DNA of 64,000 nt from Autumnicola musiva. GTDB lineage: Bacteria > Bacteroidota > Bacteroidia > Flavobacteriales > Flavobacteriaceae. Below, in pieces: positions 1 to 9,215 of this stretch (the stretch's first letter is position 1; every line of letters begins with the position of its first letter). The position numbers and the translations under genes are program-made. The notes under the pieces were generated by a model. That model was not told the DNA's origin, ran no database searches, and saw only the letters and a list, made by a program, of their open reading frames with translations. Location of the stretch: NCBI RefSeq assembly GCF_031846585.1, contig NZ_JAVRHK010000014.1:1-64000 (forward strand), written 5' to 3'.

Positions 1-18
1 GTATTGATAAGAAATTAA

Positions 19-1260
19 TTAAAACCTTTCAGGCCGTAAAGGGGCAATATCTACAGAGGTTTTTTTACCCGTTATCACTTCACTTACCAATTTCCCCGTT
101 ACAGCTCCCAGGCTCCAGCCAATCATAGCGTGACCTGCAGCAATTACCATATTATTATATTTAGATGTCTTGCCTATATAAGGTAGGCCATCTGGTGATA
201 CAGGCCTTAAACCAGAACGCGCATTGGCCATTTCTCCTTCTGTGATATGTACATCTTTATAATATAATTTAGCAGCATCTGCAATAGCTGAAATTCTGTT
301 TTTTCTAATAAAAGTATTATTACCTGAGAACTCCATAGTTCCCGAAAACCGGGTGAAGCCATCCATAGGTGTTACTGCCACTTTAGCCTCAGTAAGGATA
401 GTTGGAAAATCAATTCCCATATCTCTGTAAACATTCAAACTGTACCCTTTCCCACCCTGCAGAGGTATTTTAACTCCAATTTGCCTGGCAAGTTGCTGGG
501 TCCAGGTTCCTGCAGCCATAACAAAGAAATCTGCGTTATGAATATCCTTGTTTGTTTTAATTTTTTCAATTTTCTCACCCATAGTGTAGAGTTCTTTTAC
601 AGACTCATTTAGATGAAAAACCACGCCATGCTCAGAAAGCCAGTCCTTTAATTTCAACATAAAATCATTGGGAGTGGAATGAGAGTCACAGGTGTAGTGA
701 ACGGCCCCAAGAACGTCTTCAGAAAGTCCCGGCTGCAAATTAAGAACCTGATTTCTAGATAAAATTTCCAATTCCAAATTTTCCATCTTAACCCTTTCGG
801 CCTTTTCCAATTCTTCATCTGCAGCTTTCTGTGTCATAAAAACATTCAGAAGTCCTTTCTTCTCGTAATGGGATTCAAAATTAACCGATGATCTTAGCTC
901 TTCATATAGATTTTGACTTCTAACGCTTAGTTCCTTGAGCACAGGAATGGATTGTTCCACCTTAGCCTTTTTAGCTGATTTTTTAAATTTCCATGCCCAG
1001 TCCAAAAATTGAAGATCCAGCCGGGGCTTTATGTAAAAAGGACTACTACTGTCAAACATCCATTTAAGGCCTTTGTTTATCATCCCCGGTGCGGCCAGTG
1101 AAATAATATGGCTAGGGGTGGAATAACCTGCATTTATATTAGATGCCCCTTCTGTTAAATCTCCTTTATCTATTACGCTAACTTCGAAACCCTCTTTTAG
1201 GAGATAGTAAGAAGAACATAAGCCAGAGATACCACCTCCTATGACTACTACCTTTTTCAT
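19..1260 (-). CDS. DadA-like FAD-dependent D-amino-acid dehydrogenase
   Basis: A 413-residue flavoprotein of the DAO/DadA family, expected to oxidise D-amino acids to 2-oxo acids and ammonia, passing electrons to the respiratory chain. The N-terminus holds the FAD-binding glycine motif GGGISG (residues 8-13) directly after the first beta strand, and the C-terminal part has the typical RPVSPDGLPYIG segment and a glycine-rich AAGHAMIGW stretch. No signal peptide is visible, so it should act in the cytoplasm or at the inner face of the inner membrane. It is the last gene of a long minus-strand run, 31 bp after the gamma-glutamyltransferase. In that setting I infer that it disposes of D-glutamate or another imported D-amino acid. 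The exact substrate cannot be read from sequence; glycine or sarcosine oxidase relatives are the main alternative. Confidence 0.85.
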   Translation of the reverse strand: MKKVVVIGGGISGLCSSYYLLKEGFEVSVIDKGDLTEGASNINAGYSTPSHIISLAAPGMINKGLKWMFDSSSPFYIKPRLDLQFLDWAWKFKKSAKKAKVEQSIPVLKELSVRSQNLYEELRSSVNFESHYEKKGLLNVFMTQKAADEELEKAERVKMENLELEILSRNQVLNLQPGLSEDVLGAVHYTCDSHSTPNDFMLKLKDWLSEHGVVFHLNESVKELYTMGEKIEKIKTNKDIHNADFFVMAAGTWTQQLARQIGVKIPLQGGKGYSLNVYRDMGIDFPTILTEAKVAVTPMDGFTRFSGTMEFSGNNTFIRKNRISAIADAAKLYYKDVHITEGEMANARSGLRPVSPDGLPYIGKTSKYNNMVIAAGHAMIGWSLGAVTGKLVSEVITGKKTSVDIAPLRPERF

Positions 1261-1291
1261 AGTACCAGAATTTTATTTCAGTTACTCATAT

Positions 1292-3019
1292 CTACTCTAT
1301 TCCTATAGCCCAATCATCCCCACGAGGATCTGCCGCACCTTCGTATGATCCATCAGGCCTTACCAGAATAGCATCAACTTTACCTATAGAACTTCGCCTC
1401 TTCACCTTATGACCCATCCCATTCAATTCTTTAATCACACTTTCTTCTATAGCACCCTCTTCCATATAAATTTGATCCGGCTTCCATTGATGATGAAACC
1501 TTTTTTCTGAAACCGCTCCGGTCATACTCATTTCATGGTCTATTACATTTAGTATGGTTTGGTAAACTGATGTAATAATAGTGGAACCTCCCGGCGTTCC
1601 TACAACCATAAATAATTTCCCATCCTTCTCAAGTATTGTGGGAGTCATCGCACTAAGCATGCGTTTACCAGGCTGAATAGAATTTGCAGCACCGCCTAAA
1701 AGTCCGTATTTATTTGGAACACCAGGTTTACTGCTAAAATCGTCCATTTCATTATTCATTAGAAAACCGGCACCTTCCACAAAAACTTTAGATCCATAAG
1801 CTGAATTTATCGTAGTGGTTAAAGACACTGCATTACCTTGCATATCAATAATTGAATAATGAGTGGTTTCCTCACTTTCATTAATATTATCAAGATCCAT
1901 AGCCCTTACCTCTTCACTGCTTGTTGCCTGAGACAAATCAATTTGCTCTACTCTACTGGCTATATATTTATCATCCAGAAGTTCATCTGTGGGGACATCC
2001 CAGAAATCTGAATCTCCCAGATGCTTTGCCCTGTCTGCATAGACCCTTCTTTCCATCTCTGTCATTACATGTATTGTTTTTGCAGATTTGGATCCAAATT
2101 CTGACAGAGGAAAATGTTCGGACATTTTTAGAAGTTGGACCAATGCTATCCCCCCGCTACTGGAAGGTGCCATACTGTATACCTTAAAATCCCTATAATT
2201 CCCGGTAACAGGTTCTCTCCAGGTGGAATGATAGTTCTTTAAGTCTTCAAGAGTTATGATGCCATTTCCTGCATTCATTTCTGCTACCAGGAGTTCGGCA
2301 GTTTTTCCCTCGTAAAAACCAGCTCTTCCATTTTCCTTAATACGCTCAAGGGTCTTGGCAAGATCTTTTTGTACAAGTAAATCGCCTTCTTTCCATTCTT
2401 TCTCTTTAACTAATTGCACTGTGCCCGGATTACGGTTATGTTCTATAAAAGCATCCTTATAATGATTATAGTTCCGCGCCTGTTTGGAGGTAACAAGGAA
2501 TCCCTTTTTCGCCAGTTTTATAGCCGGCTCTATTAATTCAGAAAAAGGCAATGAACCAAATTTCTGATGTGCTGTTAACATTCCATCTACAGAACCAGGT
2601 ACGCCTGAAGCTTTCTGTCCATATAAACTCTCCCCTTCAATCACATTCCCATCTTCATCTAAATACATGTCTTCATATGCGTTTCCAGATGCTTTCTCCC
2701 GGAAATCCAGTGAAAAAACTTCACCGTTATTTTCTCTGTACATCATAAAACCTCCTCCTCCAAGGTTCCCGGCAGAAGGATAAACCACAGCCAGGGCAAA
2801 ATGTACGCCTACCATGGCATCTATTGAATTCCCCCCTTTTTTAAGTATTTCGTATCCTACTTTGGTAGCTTGAGGATGGGCAGTCACCACCATTCCGTTT
2901 TGCGAAAATGCCGATTTACCGTTTGTAGTGGTATCCTTAAAAACTTTTTGGGAATCCGCACAAGCTAAAAGGCAGGTGGTGATAAGAATATGAACTAAAA
3001 TTCTAATATTTTTTCTCAT
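1292..3019 (-). CDS. ggt: gamma-glutamyltransferase/hydrolase, lipoprotein
   Basis: A 575-residue member of the gamma-glutamyltransferase (Ntn hydrolase) family, which cleaves gamma-glutamyl amide bonds and transfers or hydrolyses the glutamyl group. The start is set at the ATG before MRKNIRIL. A longer reading frame upstream exists but lacks a signal, whereas this start gives a signal peptide with lipobox LLAC (Cys20). The self-cleavage site TTHYS places the catalytic threonine at about residue 385. The PGKRMLSAMTPT region matches the substrate loop, with SA where the well-known enzymes have SS. The fragment GNLGGGGFM lies in the large subunit. As a lipoprotein it acts in the periplasm or on the outer membrane. 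Family members act on glutathione or on poly-gamma-glutamate; this locus favours the second or muropeptides, which is inference. Confidence 0.9.
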   Translation of the reverse strand: MRKNIRILVHILITTCLLACADSQKVFKDTTTNGKSAFSQNGMVVTAHPQATKVGYEILKKGGNSIDAMVGVHFALAVVYPSAGNLGGGGFMMYRENNGEVFSLDFREKASGNAYEDMYLDEDGNVIEGESLYGQKASGVPGSVDGMLTAHQKFGSLPFSELIEPAIKLAKKGFLVTSKQARNYNHYKDAFIEHNRNPGTVQLVKEKEWKEGDLLVQKDLAKTLERIKENGRAGFYEGKTAELLVAEMNAGNGIITLEDLKNYHSTWREPVTGNYRDFKVYSMAPSSSGGIALVQLLKMSEHFPLSEFGSKSAKTIHVMTEMERRVYADRAKHLGDSDFWDVPTDELLDDKYIASRVEQIDLSQATSSEEVRAMDLDNINESEETTHYSIIDMQGNAVSLTTTINSAYGSKVFVEGAGFLMNNEMDDFSSKPGVPNKYGLLGGAANSIQPGKRMLSAMTPTILEKDGKLFMVVGTPGGSTIITSVYQTILNVIDHEMSMTGAVSEKRFHHQWKPDQIYMEEGAIEESVIKELNGMGHKVKRRSSIGKVDAILVRPDGSYEGAADPRGDDWAIGIE

Positions 3020-3077
3020 GTTATAAACATCATTTTTTGCAGTTACTAAAATTTTCCTGTTGTGCTTGTCGAATAAA

Positions 3078-3123
3078 CAGCTGAAAAGACAGGTATGTCC
3101 GTTTTTTCCTGTCATTCCAGCTG
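3078..3123. other. nested inverted repeat between ggt and the deacylase gene
   Basis: In the 127-bp gap an outer CAGCTG/CAGCTG pair encloses an inner GACAGG/CCTGTC pair (3088-3093 and 3108-3113) with a 14-nt loop. On the coding (minus) strand the structure is followed by TTTATT, not a clean T run, so it may be a weak terminator, a processing stem or a regulatory site ahead of ggt. Confidence 0.4.
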
Positions 3124-3146
3124 ATTCAAGCAATCAAAAAAATATT

Positions 3147-4724
3147 TTATTTATTTATATGTCTTAGTGCTTTTCCCGGGAGTTTACCAGTGAATTCTCC
3201 ATCTTTTACAGCAATTTCACCATTAACTATAACTAGGCTCATTCCTGATGCCAATTTGGAAGGTTCATCAAAGGTGGCGTGGTCTATCACTTTATCCGGA
3301 TCAAAAAGGATCAAATCGGCATAATTGCCTTCTTCAATTTTTCCCCGCTTTTCAAAACCAAATGTTTCCGCTACCTGAACTGACTGGTTGTGCAGTAAAA
3401 AAGGCAAATCTATAATACCGTCTTCTTTATAATACTTTCTCATTTTTGTTGAAAATGAACCGTATTTCCTGGGATGCCCAGGAGTTCCATCAGATCCGGT
3501 CATCACCCAATCCTGTTGCATAAAAGCATTTAAATCTTCCTCGGTCATATTATAACTTACCACTCTTATTTCACCATCGGCTTTAAGTGCTTTAATTACG
3601 GCTTCAGTAGGAGTTAATTCCCAATTTTCGGCAATTTCCTCCAGTGAAAGTCCATTTAATTTTTCATCTTCCGCAGAAGAAAAAATAAGTGTTTCAGGGC
3701 CACCACGCCTTCTGATATTTTCCTTAATGCCGGCCTGTAAACTGTCCTGAATAGTTTTATCCTGAAAACGCTTCAGCAAACTATCATACCCGCCATCTTC
3801 TGCCCATCTTGGGATTACCGCAGCAATAAGGTTAGTCCGGGAGGCAGGATATGGATATTGATTCGCGGTTACTTCCAAACCTTTCTCCTGGGCCTCTTCT
3901 ACCATTTTAATAACCTTAGCACTCTTCCCCCAAACATCTTTTCCCAACGCTTTAATATGGGAGATATGAACAGGGATATCGGCTTTCTCTGCAATCTCCA
4001 GAATCTCTTCTACAGATTTTATTAAGCCTATGGTATAGCTGCTTTCATCACGCATATGCGTGTCGTAGATGCCTCCATACTCTGAAGCTACCTTTGAAAG
4101 TTCGATAATTTCTTTAGTTTCAGAATAACTTCCGGGGGAATAAAAAAGTCCGGTGGAAATGCCGTAAGCCCCATCCTGCATCGCTTTAGCCACCAGGTCT
4201 TTCATTTTATTCAATTCCTGGTCATTAGGTTGCACATCTTTTAAACCCAGCACTTCTTTCCGAACCGAACCGTGCCCTACTAACAGTGCGGCATTGGTGC
4301 CAATGCCGTTTTTTTGCCATTCATCGAGTTTTTCCCCGATTGGAAGCGGACTCGAGCCATCGTTTCCGGTAACAATAGTGGTAACTCCCTGCATTAAATA
4401 AGGCAAATTAGCTTTGCGGTCTTCCCTCGAAAGGTCGTAAGACAGGTGCGTATGCGGATCTATAAAGCCGGGAGAAAGAATTTTCCCTTCGGCTTTAATA
4501 ATATTTGTAGTCTTAAAATTCTGGGAGGCAGCATTGCCCAAAAACATAATTTTATCGTTTTTCACCCCAACGTCAAGGTTTTTAAACCCGGTTTCTTTAT
4601 CTATAAAAACTTTGGCTCCGGTAATTAACAGGTCTGGCTGTGAAATTTGCGCATTTGCGCAACCTATTACGCCAATTAATGCAGCCAAAATTGAAAAACT
4701 GAGGGATCTTATTTTTTTCTTCAT
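3147..4724 (-). CDS. N-acyl-D-amino-acid deacylase (amidohydrolase family), exported
   Basis: A 525-residue amidohydrolase of the D-aminoacylase group, which removes the acyl group from N-acyl-D-amino acids such as N-acyl-D-glutamate. Residues 1-22 form a signal ending in IGC, so a lipoprotein is likely. Metal-site motifs in order are DPHTH (His91, His93), GHGSVR (His151), DTHMRDE, HISHIK and GSDGTPGHP. Where family enzymes usually have a GNCG-type metal cysteine, this protein reads GNDGSS with Asp122. That placement is by eye. The start codon follows the stop of the racemase-like gene with no gap, so the two are translationally coupled. Neighbours with D-amino-acid enzymes support a role in releasing free D-amino acid. 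A dipeptidase-like activity on D-residues is the alternative. Confidence 0.85.
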   Translation of the reverse strand: MKKKIRSLSFSILAALIGVIGCANAQISQPDLLITGAKVFIDKETGFKNLDVGVKNDKIMFLGNAASQNFKTTNIIKAEGKILSPGFIDPHTHLSYDLSREDRKANLPYLMQGVTTIVTGNDGSSPLPIGEKLDEWQKNGIGTNAALLVGHGSVRKEVLGLKDVQPNDQELNKMKDLVAKAMQDGAYGISTGLFYSPGSYSETKEIIELSKVASEYGGIYDTHMRDESSYTIGLIKSVEEILEIAEKADIPVHISHIKALGKDVWGKSAKVIKMVEEAQEKGLEVTANQYPYPASRTNLIAAVIPRWAEDGGYDSLLKRFQDKTIQDSLQAGIKENIRRRGGPETLIFSSAEDEKLNGLSLEEIAENWELTPTEAVIKALKADGEIRVVSYNMTEEDLNAFMQQDWVMTGSDGTPGHPRKYGSFSTKMRKYYKEDGIIDLPFLLHNQSVQVAETFGFEKRGKIEEGNYADLILFDPDKVIDHATFDEPSKLASGMSLVIVNGEIAVKDGEFTGKLPGKALRHINK

Positions 4725-6278
4725 TTATTCTATTCTTGCTGATTCATCTAAATATTCGGTTTTCGGGTTGGAACGTGTAAATTCCTCTACCAGTTTGTAA
4801 GTTTCAGGTATTGAATTTTTAAACCGATCCAGCGTTTCTTCTGAAATATTATTCTTACTAAAAGGAACTACTTTTACATATTCCTGGATTTCGCCTTCGG
4901 TTCTTCCATATTTATAATCGTATGGAAATCTTCCGTTGTCGTCTAGCTGAACATTTTCATTTTCGGTATTGGGAACGCTAATAAAGAATTCGCTGTTCAT
5001 AATATCCCCGGAAGGATTGAAAAGGCTTTTCTGCTTCATATAAACATACAACTCATCGGCAACATTTACCGCGGGATCTACAATAGCAATATCTTCTGCC
5101 ATAAAATCGCGATAAATATGTTCGCCATTTTTCTGGTAATTATAAAGTTCATCCAAAACCTGGTTGATTTCTTCGGTTAAATAAGGATAATGCGTACAAC
5201 CCAATACAATAGCCTTTAATGGCTGTGGATTATCAGCATTCCTGATTTTTTCCAACAAACTCACCACGTGATAACGCACATAATTTTCAGAATCGTTGAT
5301 TTGAAGGATCTGGCAATCATCGGTATTTTTACTGTCACATAGCATTTTATTATGATCAAAATCGAAATTGTAGATATCCATCAAAGTCCTGTCAATCTTG
5401 AAGTTTTCATCATTTAAAGAAGGTCCACGATAATCTTCACGTGGTTTTTCGAGGTCTTTATTAATAAAATCAGGTTCTTCGTCTACGGCTTCGGCAATTC
5501 CGTGGCCACCCTGGTTAAAAACCTGGATTTCGCCGGTGTAGCCCAATTCATCTTTCACCTTTAACAGCGTATTTTCATAACCTTTGGAAGCAATGGTTCC
5601 CACCGTTGCCATTACACCAATAGAACCGTTTTCATCTTTTTCCAGAGTAGCAAGCGTACCACGAGCACCCGCGTCTATAACCCCAATTACTTTTAATTCT
5701 ATTCCTGTTTTCTCTATAAACTCCCTTATAAATTCGCTCCCATAAGCGGTAGCTGTATTGCAGGCAATCACAATAGACTTCACAGGTTGCTTATCCCGTT
5801 GGAATACAGTATCACCCGCTTGGCGATAATATTTATCTGAAAGCAGGAACTGCGTATCTTTAAGGATATGCTCTATTAACAAATCGGTTTTTTCTTCACT
5901 GGAATAGTTACCATAAGGCATATTGGCCTGATCTGCCAGATAGATAAATTTTTCTGAATTAAAATCGGGCACCTCATCACTACCTTTTTCCTGGTTTTCG
6001 TTGTTGTAGCCGTCAAAATTAACCAGCGCGTCCAGCACAGTTAATCCCCCGGTACCGGAATCAAAAACCCCGATAGGAAGGCTGTTATCCATCTCGGGAT
6101 AATCATCAAAATTCACATGGTAAAAAGAATCTTCTTTCTCTAAAATCGTAGAAATTATCGCCCGTTCTTTTTCTTCGGAACTTTCGTTTTTTGCAACATC
6201 TTTTGTATTGGTTTCTTTACAGGAAATCCCAAAGACTACCAGTAAAGCCATTAGATATTGACTTTTAAAATATTTCAT
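4725..6278 (-). CDS. exported lipoprotein homologue of glutamate racemase (MurI family)
   Basis: A 517-residue Asp/Glu racemase-family protein. It keeps the substrate-site motif FDSGTGGLTVL (Asp73, Ser74), YLADQANMPYG, and both catalytic-cysteine motifs, ACNTATA (Cys173) and LGCTHYPY (Cys361), so it looks catalytically complete. Unlike cytoplasmic MurI (about 270 residues) it starts with a signal and lipobox FGISC (Cys20). It also carries an insert of roughly 75 residues (about 265-340) between the two catalytic halves and a C-terminal extension of about 100 residues. I infer a lipoprotein racemase in the periplasm or on the cell surface. It follows a probable terminator and is joined stop-to-start to the deacylase gene. 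Its job could be to interconvert L- and D-glutamate released by Ggt. A binding-only role cannot be excluded. Confidence 0.85.
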   Translation of the reverse strand: MKYFKSQYLMALLVVFGISCKETNTKDVAKNESSEEKERAIISTILEKEDSFYHVNFDDYPEMDNSLPIGVFDSGTGGLTVLDALVNFDGYNNENQEKGSDEVPDFNSEKFIYLADQANMPYGNYSSEEKTDLLIEHILKDTQFLLSDKYYRQAGDTVFQRDKQPVKSIVIACNTATAYGSEFIREFIEKTGIELKVIGVIDAGARGTLATLEKDENGSIGVMATVGTIASKGYENTLLKVKDELGYTGEIQVFNQGGHGIAEAVDEEPDFINKDLEKPREDYRGPSLNDENFKIDRTLMDIYNFDFDHNKMLCDSKNTDDCQILQINDSENYVRYHVVSLLEKIRNADNPQPLKAIVLGCTHYPYLTEEINQVLDELYNYQKNGEHIYRDFMAEDIAIVDPAVNVADELYVYMKQKSLFNPSGDIMNSEFFISVPNTENENVQLDDNGRFPYDYKYGRTEGEIQEYVKVVPFSKNNISEETLDRFKNSIPETYKLVEEFTRSNPKTEYLDESARIE

Positions 6279-6304
6279 TTGCTATTCTTTTTATTTAAAA
6301 TTGA

Positions 6305-6360
6305 ATAAAAAAGCCTGAAAAGAAAAAAGGTATAATCACCAATTTTTCTTAATCAGACTT
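6305..6360 (-). terminator. probable intrinsic terminator inside the D-amino-acid locus
   Basis: On the minus strand a long imperfect hairpin (arms AAGTCTGA at 6353-6360 and TCAGGCTT at 6311-6318, with a paired AAGAAAAA/TTTTTCTT section inside) is followed by TTTTTTATTC. It lies in the 94-bp gap between the surface-lipoprotein genes and the racemase-like gene, so it probably lowers expression of the four enzyme genes relative to susC/susD. Confidence 0.6.
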
Positions 6361-6372
6361 AATTATTTCTGG

Positions 6373-8019
6373 CTAATTTGCTGTTTTCATTTCAAAAATA
6401 ACAGAACCGGAAGTCTCGGTGGCCAGCTGATTAACTTTAAAAACAATCAGAGTACCATCTTCAGCTTCAAAGAAAATCACATCGTCTTGTTTCACCTGGC
6501 GTATTCTATCTCCCGGACCATTTTCGTTTTCTACATAACCATCCATTTGTTCTACTTCAGCTAAAGCAGATTGATAGGCTTCGTTAAGTTCCTCTTCTGA
6601 AGAAAGCCCGTCAAAAAGAGCTGCGGTATCGGCATTGCCAATATTTACAAATTGTCCATCATTTTTAGTCTCCCAGCCTTCATAGACAGCGGTTTCTATA
6701 TCAGAACCAAAATACTGCAATCCGCTACTTGCCGGCGCCAGGAAATTAACTCCCGTACTTGCCCCTAACAGCATTATAAAATTTATTTCAGCTTGAACAG
6801 CAGTAGCATCATCAAGGGTGTAAACTGTTTGGTTTGAAATATTAAAATAACTTCCAACGCTTGTATTATCCTGCCCCCCAACTTCTATATCTGAAAAATG
6901 GGCAAGTTCGCCTTCTTCATTATCCTCATCTTCATCTTCTCCGGGATCCACCGGTTCGGCGTCAGGATCGGCAGCGGTTTTCATTTCAAATTCTACCATT
7001 CCGGCAGTATCCGGCAGTATGGAGGTTATTTTTAGAACGGCTATAGCGCCACCTTCGGTTTTAAAGAAAATTATATCACCAACATTTACCCGTCTAACTC
7101 TGTCTCCGGGGCCATTTTCGTTCTCAACATAGCCGGGAATATTGGTGACATTGGCCTGTGCCTGTTCGTAGGCTGAGATAATATCGGCTGCATATTCTAA
7201 GCCTTCAAAAGTTGCCTCTGCATCTTCCAGATTACCAATATTCACAAATTCACCCTCATTTTTAATATCCCAGCCATCATACACTGCATCGCTGATTTCT
7301 GAGCCAAAATATTGGAAACCGCTACTCGCCGGGGCAAGGAAGTTAATACCGGTAGATGCTCCTACGAGCATCGCCAGGTCTATACTTTCCTGATTAGAAC
7401 TGGCTTCCGGAAGGGTATAATTTGTAGCTTCTTCTATATTAAAGAAACTTCCGGTTTCAGCATTATCCTGGCCGCCAAGGGCTAATTGCGTATAATAAAT
7501 AATATCATTTATTTCCTGAATCGGGTCTTCCTCCGGAACTTCTTTTTCTACCTCCAAAACCATAGCTTCTGAAACTTCGTCCTCTTCCTGCTCTAACACA
7601 AAATCTAACGTAATTTTATCTTTATCCTGCCGGTCTTCAGCTACATGATATTCAAACTGGATCGTTTCACTTTCCTCTCCGCTTAAATCCCGGCGATATT
7701 CTGGCAGTTCTGTTCTTTCCTGAACCACCACACCCTCAGAAATTATTTTTTCGTATACCGAAAAACCTGTGGCCACTTTTTGGCCTTTATTAATGTTTAC
7801 GGTAAACTGGTGCGTAGAATCTGGTGCTGTGCTGAAACTTTGTCCAAAATACTCGGGATCAAAACTAATTTCGGCATCCTGCCTGGCGGTCTCTTCTTCA
7901 ATATCCTCGAGATCATCATCTGACGAACAGGAAACGCCTAAAAGACCAACTACCAAAAGGCAGGCTAATAAATAGCTAAAAGGCCGCTTTCCTTTTATAT
8001 TTATATAATTATTTTTCAT
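6373..8019 (-). CDS. surface lipoprotein with two tandem homologous domains
   Basis: I do not recognise a named family. The 548-residue product has a signal with lipobox GVSC (Cys31), an acidic stretch, an all-beta-looking region (about 50-160), then two clearly duplicated domains at about 175-349 and 374-547. The domains share GGQDN, FNI, LVGASTG or LLGASTG, NFLAPASSG, QYFGS, VNIGN, GYVENENGPGDR and FEMKTA. They are joined by a very acidic linker (about 350-372, almost only E, D, P and G). The position in the operon after SusD and a small lipoprotein matches the SusE/SusF place in glycan loci, so a cell-surface ligand-binding role is likely. The conserved repeats probably form one ligand site each. 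Substrate unknown. Confidence 0.75.
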   Translation of the reverse strand: MKNNYINIKGKRPFSYLLACLLVVGLLGVSCSSDDDLEDIEEETARQDAEISFDPEYFGQSFSTAPDSTHQFTVNINKGQKVATGFSVYEKIISEGVVVQERTELPEYRRDLSGEESETIQFEYHVAEDRQDKDKITLDFVLEQEEDEVSEAMVLEVEKEVPEEDPIQEINDIIYYTQLALGGQDNAETGSFFNIEEATNYTLPEASSNQESIDLAMLVGASTGINFLAPASSGFQYFGSEISDAVYDGWDIKNEGEFVNIGNLEDAEATFEGLEYAADIISAYEQAQANVTNIPGYVENENGPGDRVRRVNVGDIIFFKTEGGAIAVLKITSILPDTAGMVEFEMKTAADPDAEPVDPGEDEDEDNEEGELAHFSDIEVGGQDNTSVGSYFNISNQTVYTLDDATAVQAEINFIMLLGASTGVNFLAPASSGLQYFGSDIETAVYEGWETKNDGQFVNIGNADTAALFDGLSSEEELNEAYQSALAEVEQMDGYVENENGPGDRIRQVKQDDVIFFEAEDGTLIVFKVNQLATETSGSVIFEMKTAN

Positions 8020-8057
8020 TATTTCAATTTTAAGATTAATTGGTAAAAGAATTATTT

Positions 8058-9185
8058 CTACTCTTCAAGCGAAGCGAGAATATAATCTTCTACTAAACTG
8101 GCGATATCTGTAAAATGATCTCCCGGGGTGCTCCCCTGACTTAAAGAGGTAAGTACTACAATCATATCAAGATCTGGAATCGTCATCATATATTGTCCGC
8201 CGTGGCCAATAGCAGAGTAGGTGCTATACTGGTTAGCTTTTACCAACCACCAAAGATATCCGTAGCCCTCTATTTCGAAAGGTCTTGAAATGCCCTGGGG
8301 TTCAACCTGAAATTTTATGCTCTCTTCAATCCAGTCTTCAGGCACAATACGCTTGTCCCTGTAAACACCCCCATTTTTCACCATTATTCCTATTTTGGCC
8401 AGATCGTATGGTTTTACATATACATTATTTCCCCCTTCGTTATAGCCCTGTGGATCCTCGTCCCAACGGGTAACTTCTATCTCCATAGGTTCGTAAAGAT
8501 ATTGTTGGGCAAATTCCAGGGAACTCATCCCGGTTGCTTCGGTAATAATTGCCGAAAGCAGGTGCGTATCTCCTGTACTGTAAGCAAACCATTCCCCGGG
8601 ATCTGCTTCCATAGGCAACTCTAGTGCATAGCGTAACCAGTCGTCACTATTTGTCCAGCCAGAGTAATTATCCAGACTGGTAGATTCCAGGCCTGAAGTC
8701 ATCGTCATAAGATGTTCTATCGTAATTTCCTTTTTCCGCGGATCCATTTCATCGTTGTAGATTTCCGGTACATAATCGTATAAAGTTTCATCTATACTTT
8801 CTATAAAACCTTCTTCTATCGCAATACCAATTAAAAGGTTAAGGATACTTTTTGAAGAAGACTTAAGGTTACTTGCCTGACCTTCTGAAAAATTATTATA
8901 ATAATTTTCAAATACCAGCGTATCGTTTTTAATAACAAGCAGGCTGTGCAAACGCTCCATTAGAGCTGCACGACTGTCTACTTTAGGGAATTCTTCGGCA
9001 TCAAAGCCAAGATCCTCCGGTTCACCTTCGGGAATATCATAAGACACCTCCACTTCGGGATTGGGATTAGGGTTTGCATCATCATCTGTAGTTGTGGTAT
9101 TTTCGTCTTCAGAACAGGAAAATATACTCGCCATCAAGACAAAAACTATAAGAAACTGTTGTATCATTATTTTTATTTTTTTCAT
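8058..9185 (-). CDS. serine hydrolase of the class C beta-lactamase fold, lipoprotein
   Basis: A 375-residue beta-lactamase-family serine hydrolase with signal and lipobox IFSC (Cys24). The active-site set is present: SSSK (Ser109, Lys112), AYSTGD giving the Tyr-x-Ser/Asn-type element at about Tyr202, and GHGG at about 327-330 in the KTG position. Such proteins include DD-peptidases, D-aminopeptidases and esterases, and most are not lactamases. The segment EDLGFD near residue 60 is typical of the 6-aminohexanoate-hydrolase-like and esterase branch. In this operon, next to D-amino-acid enzymes, I favour peptidase or amidase action on D-residue-containing oligomers at the cell surface. Substrate cannot be assigned from sequence. 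Confidence 0.85.
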   Translation of the reverse strand: MKKIKIMIQQFLIVFVLMASIFSCSEDENTTTTDDDANPNPNPEVEVSYDIPEGEPEDLGFDAEEFPKVDSRAALMERLHSLLVIKNDTLVFENYYNNFSEGQASNLKSSSKSILNLLIGIAIEEGFIESIDETLYDYVPEIYNDEMDPRKKEITIEHLMTMTSGLESTSLDNYSGWTNSDDWLRYALELPMEADPGEWFAYSTGDTHLLSAIITEATGMSSLEFAQQYLYEPMEIEVTRWDEDPQGYNEGGNNVYVKPYDLAKIGIMVKNGGVYRDKRIVPEDWIEESIKFQVEPQGISRPFEIEGYGYLWWLVKANQYSTYSAIGHGGQYMMTIPDLDMIVVLTSLSQGSTPGDHFTDIASLVEDYILASLEE

Positions 9186-9215
9186 TTTTAAATTTTTTAT
9201 TAAGCTTGGTGAATC

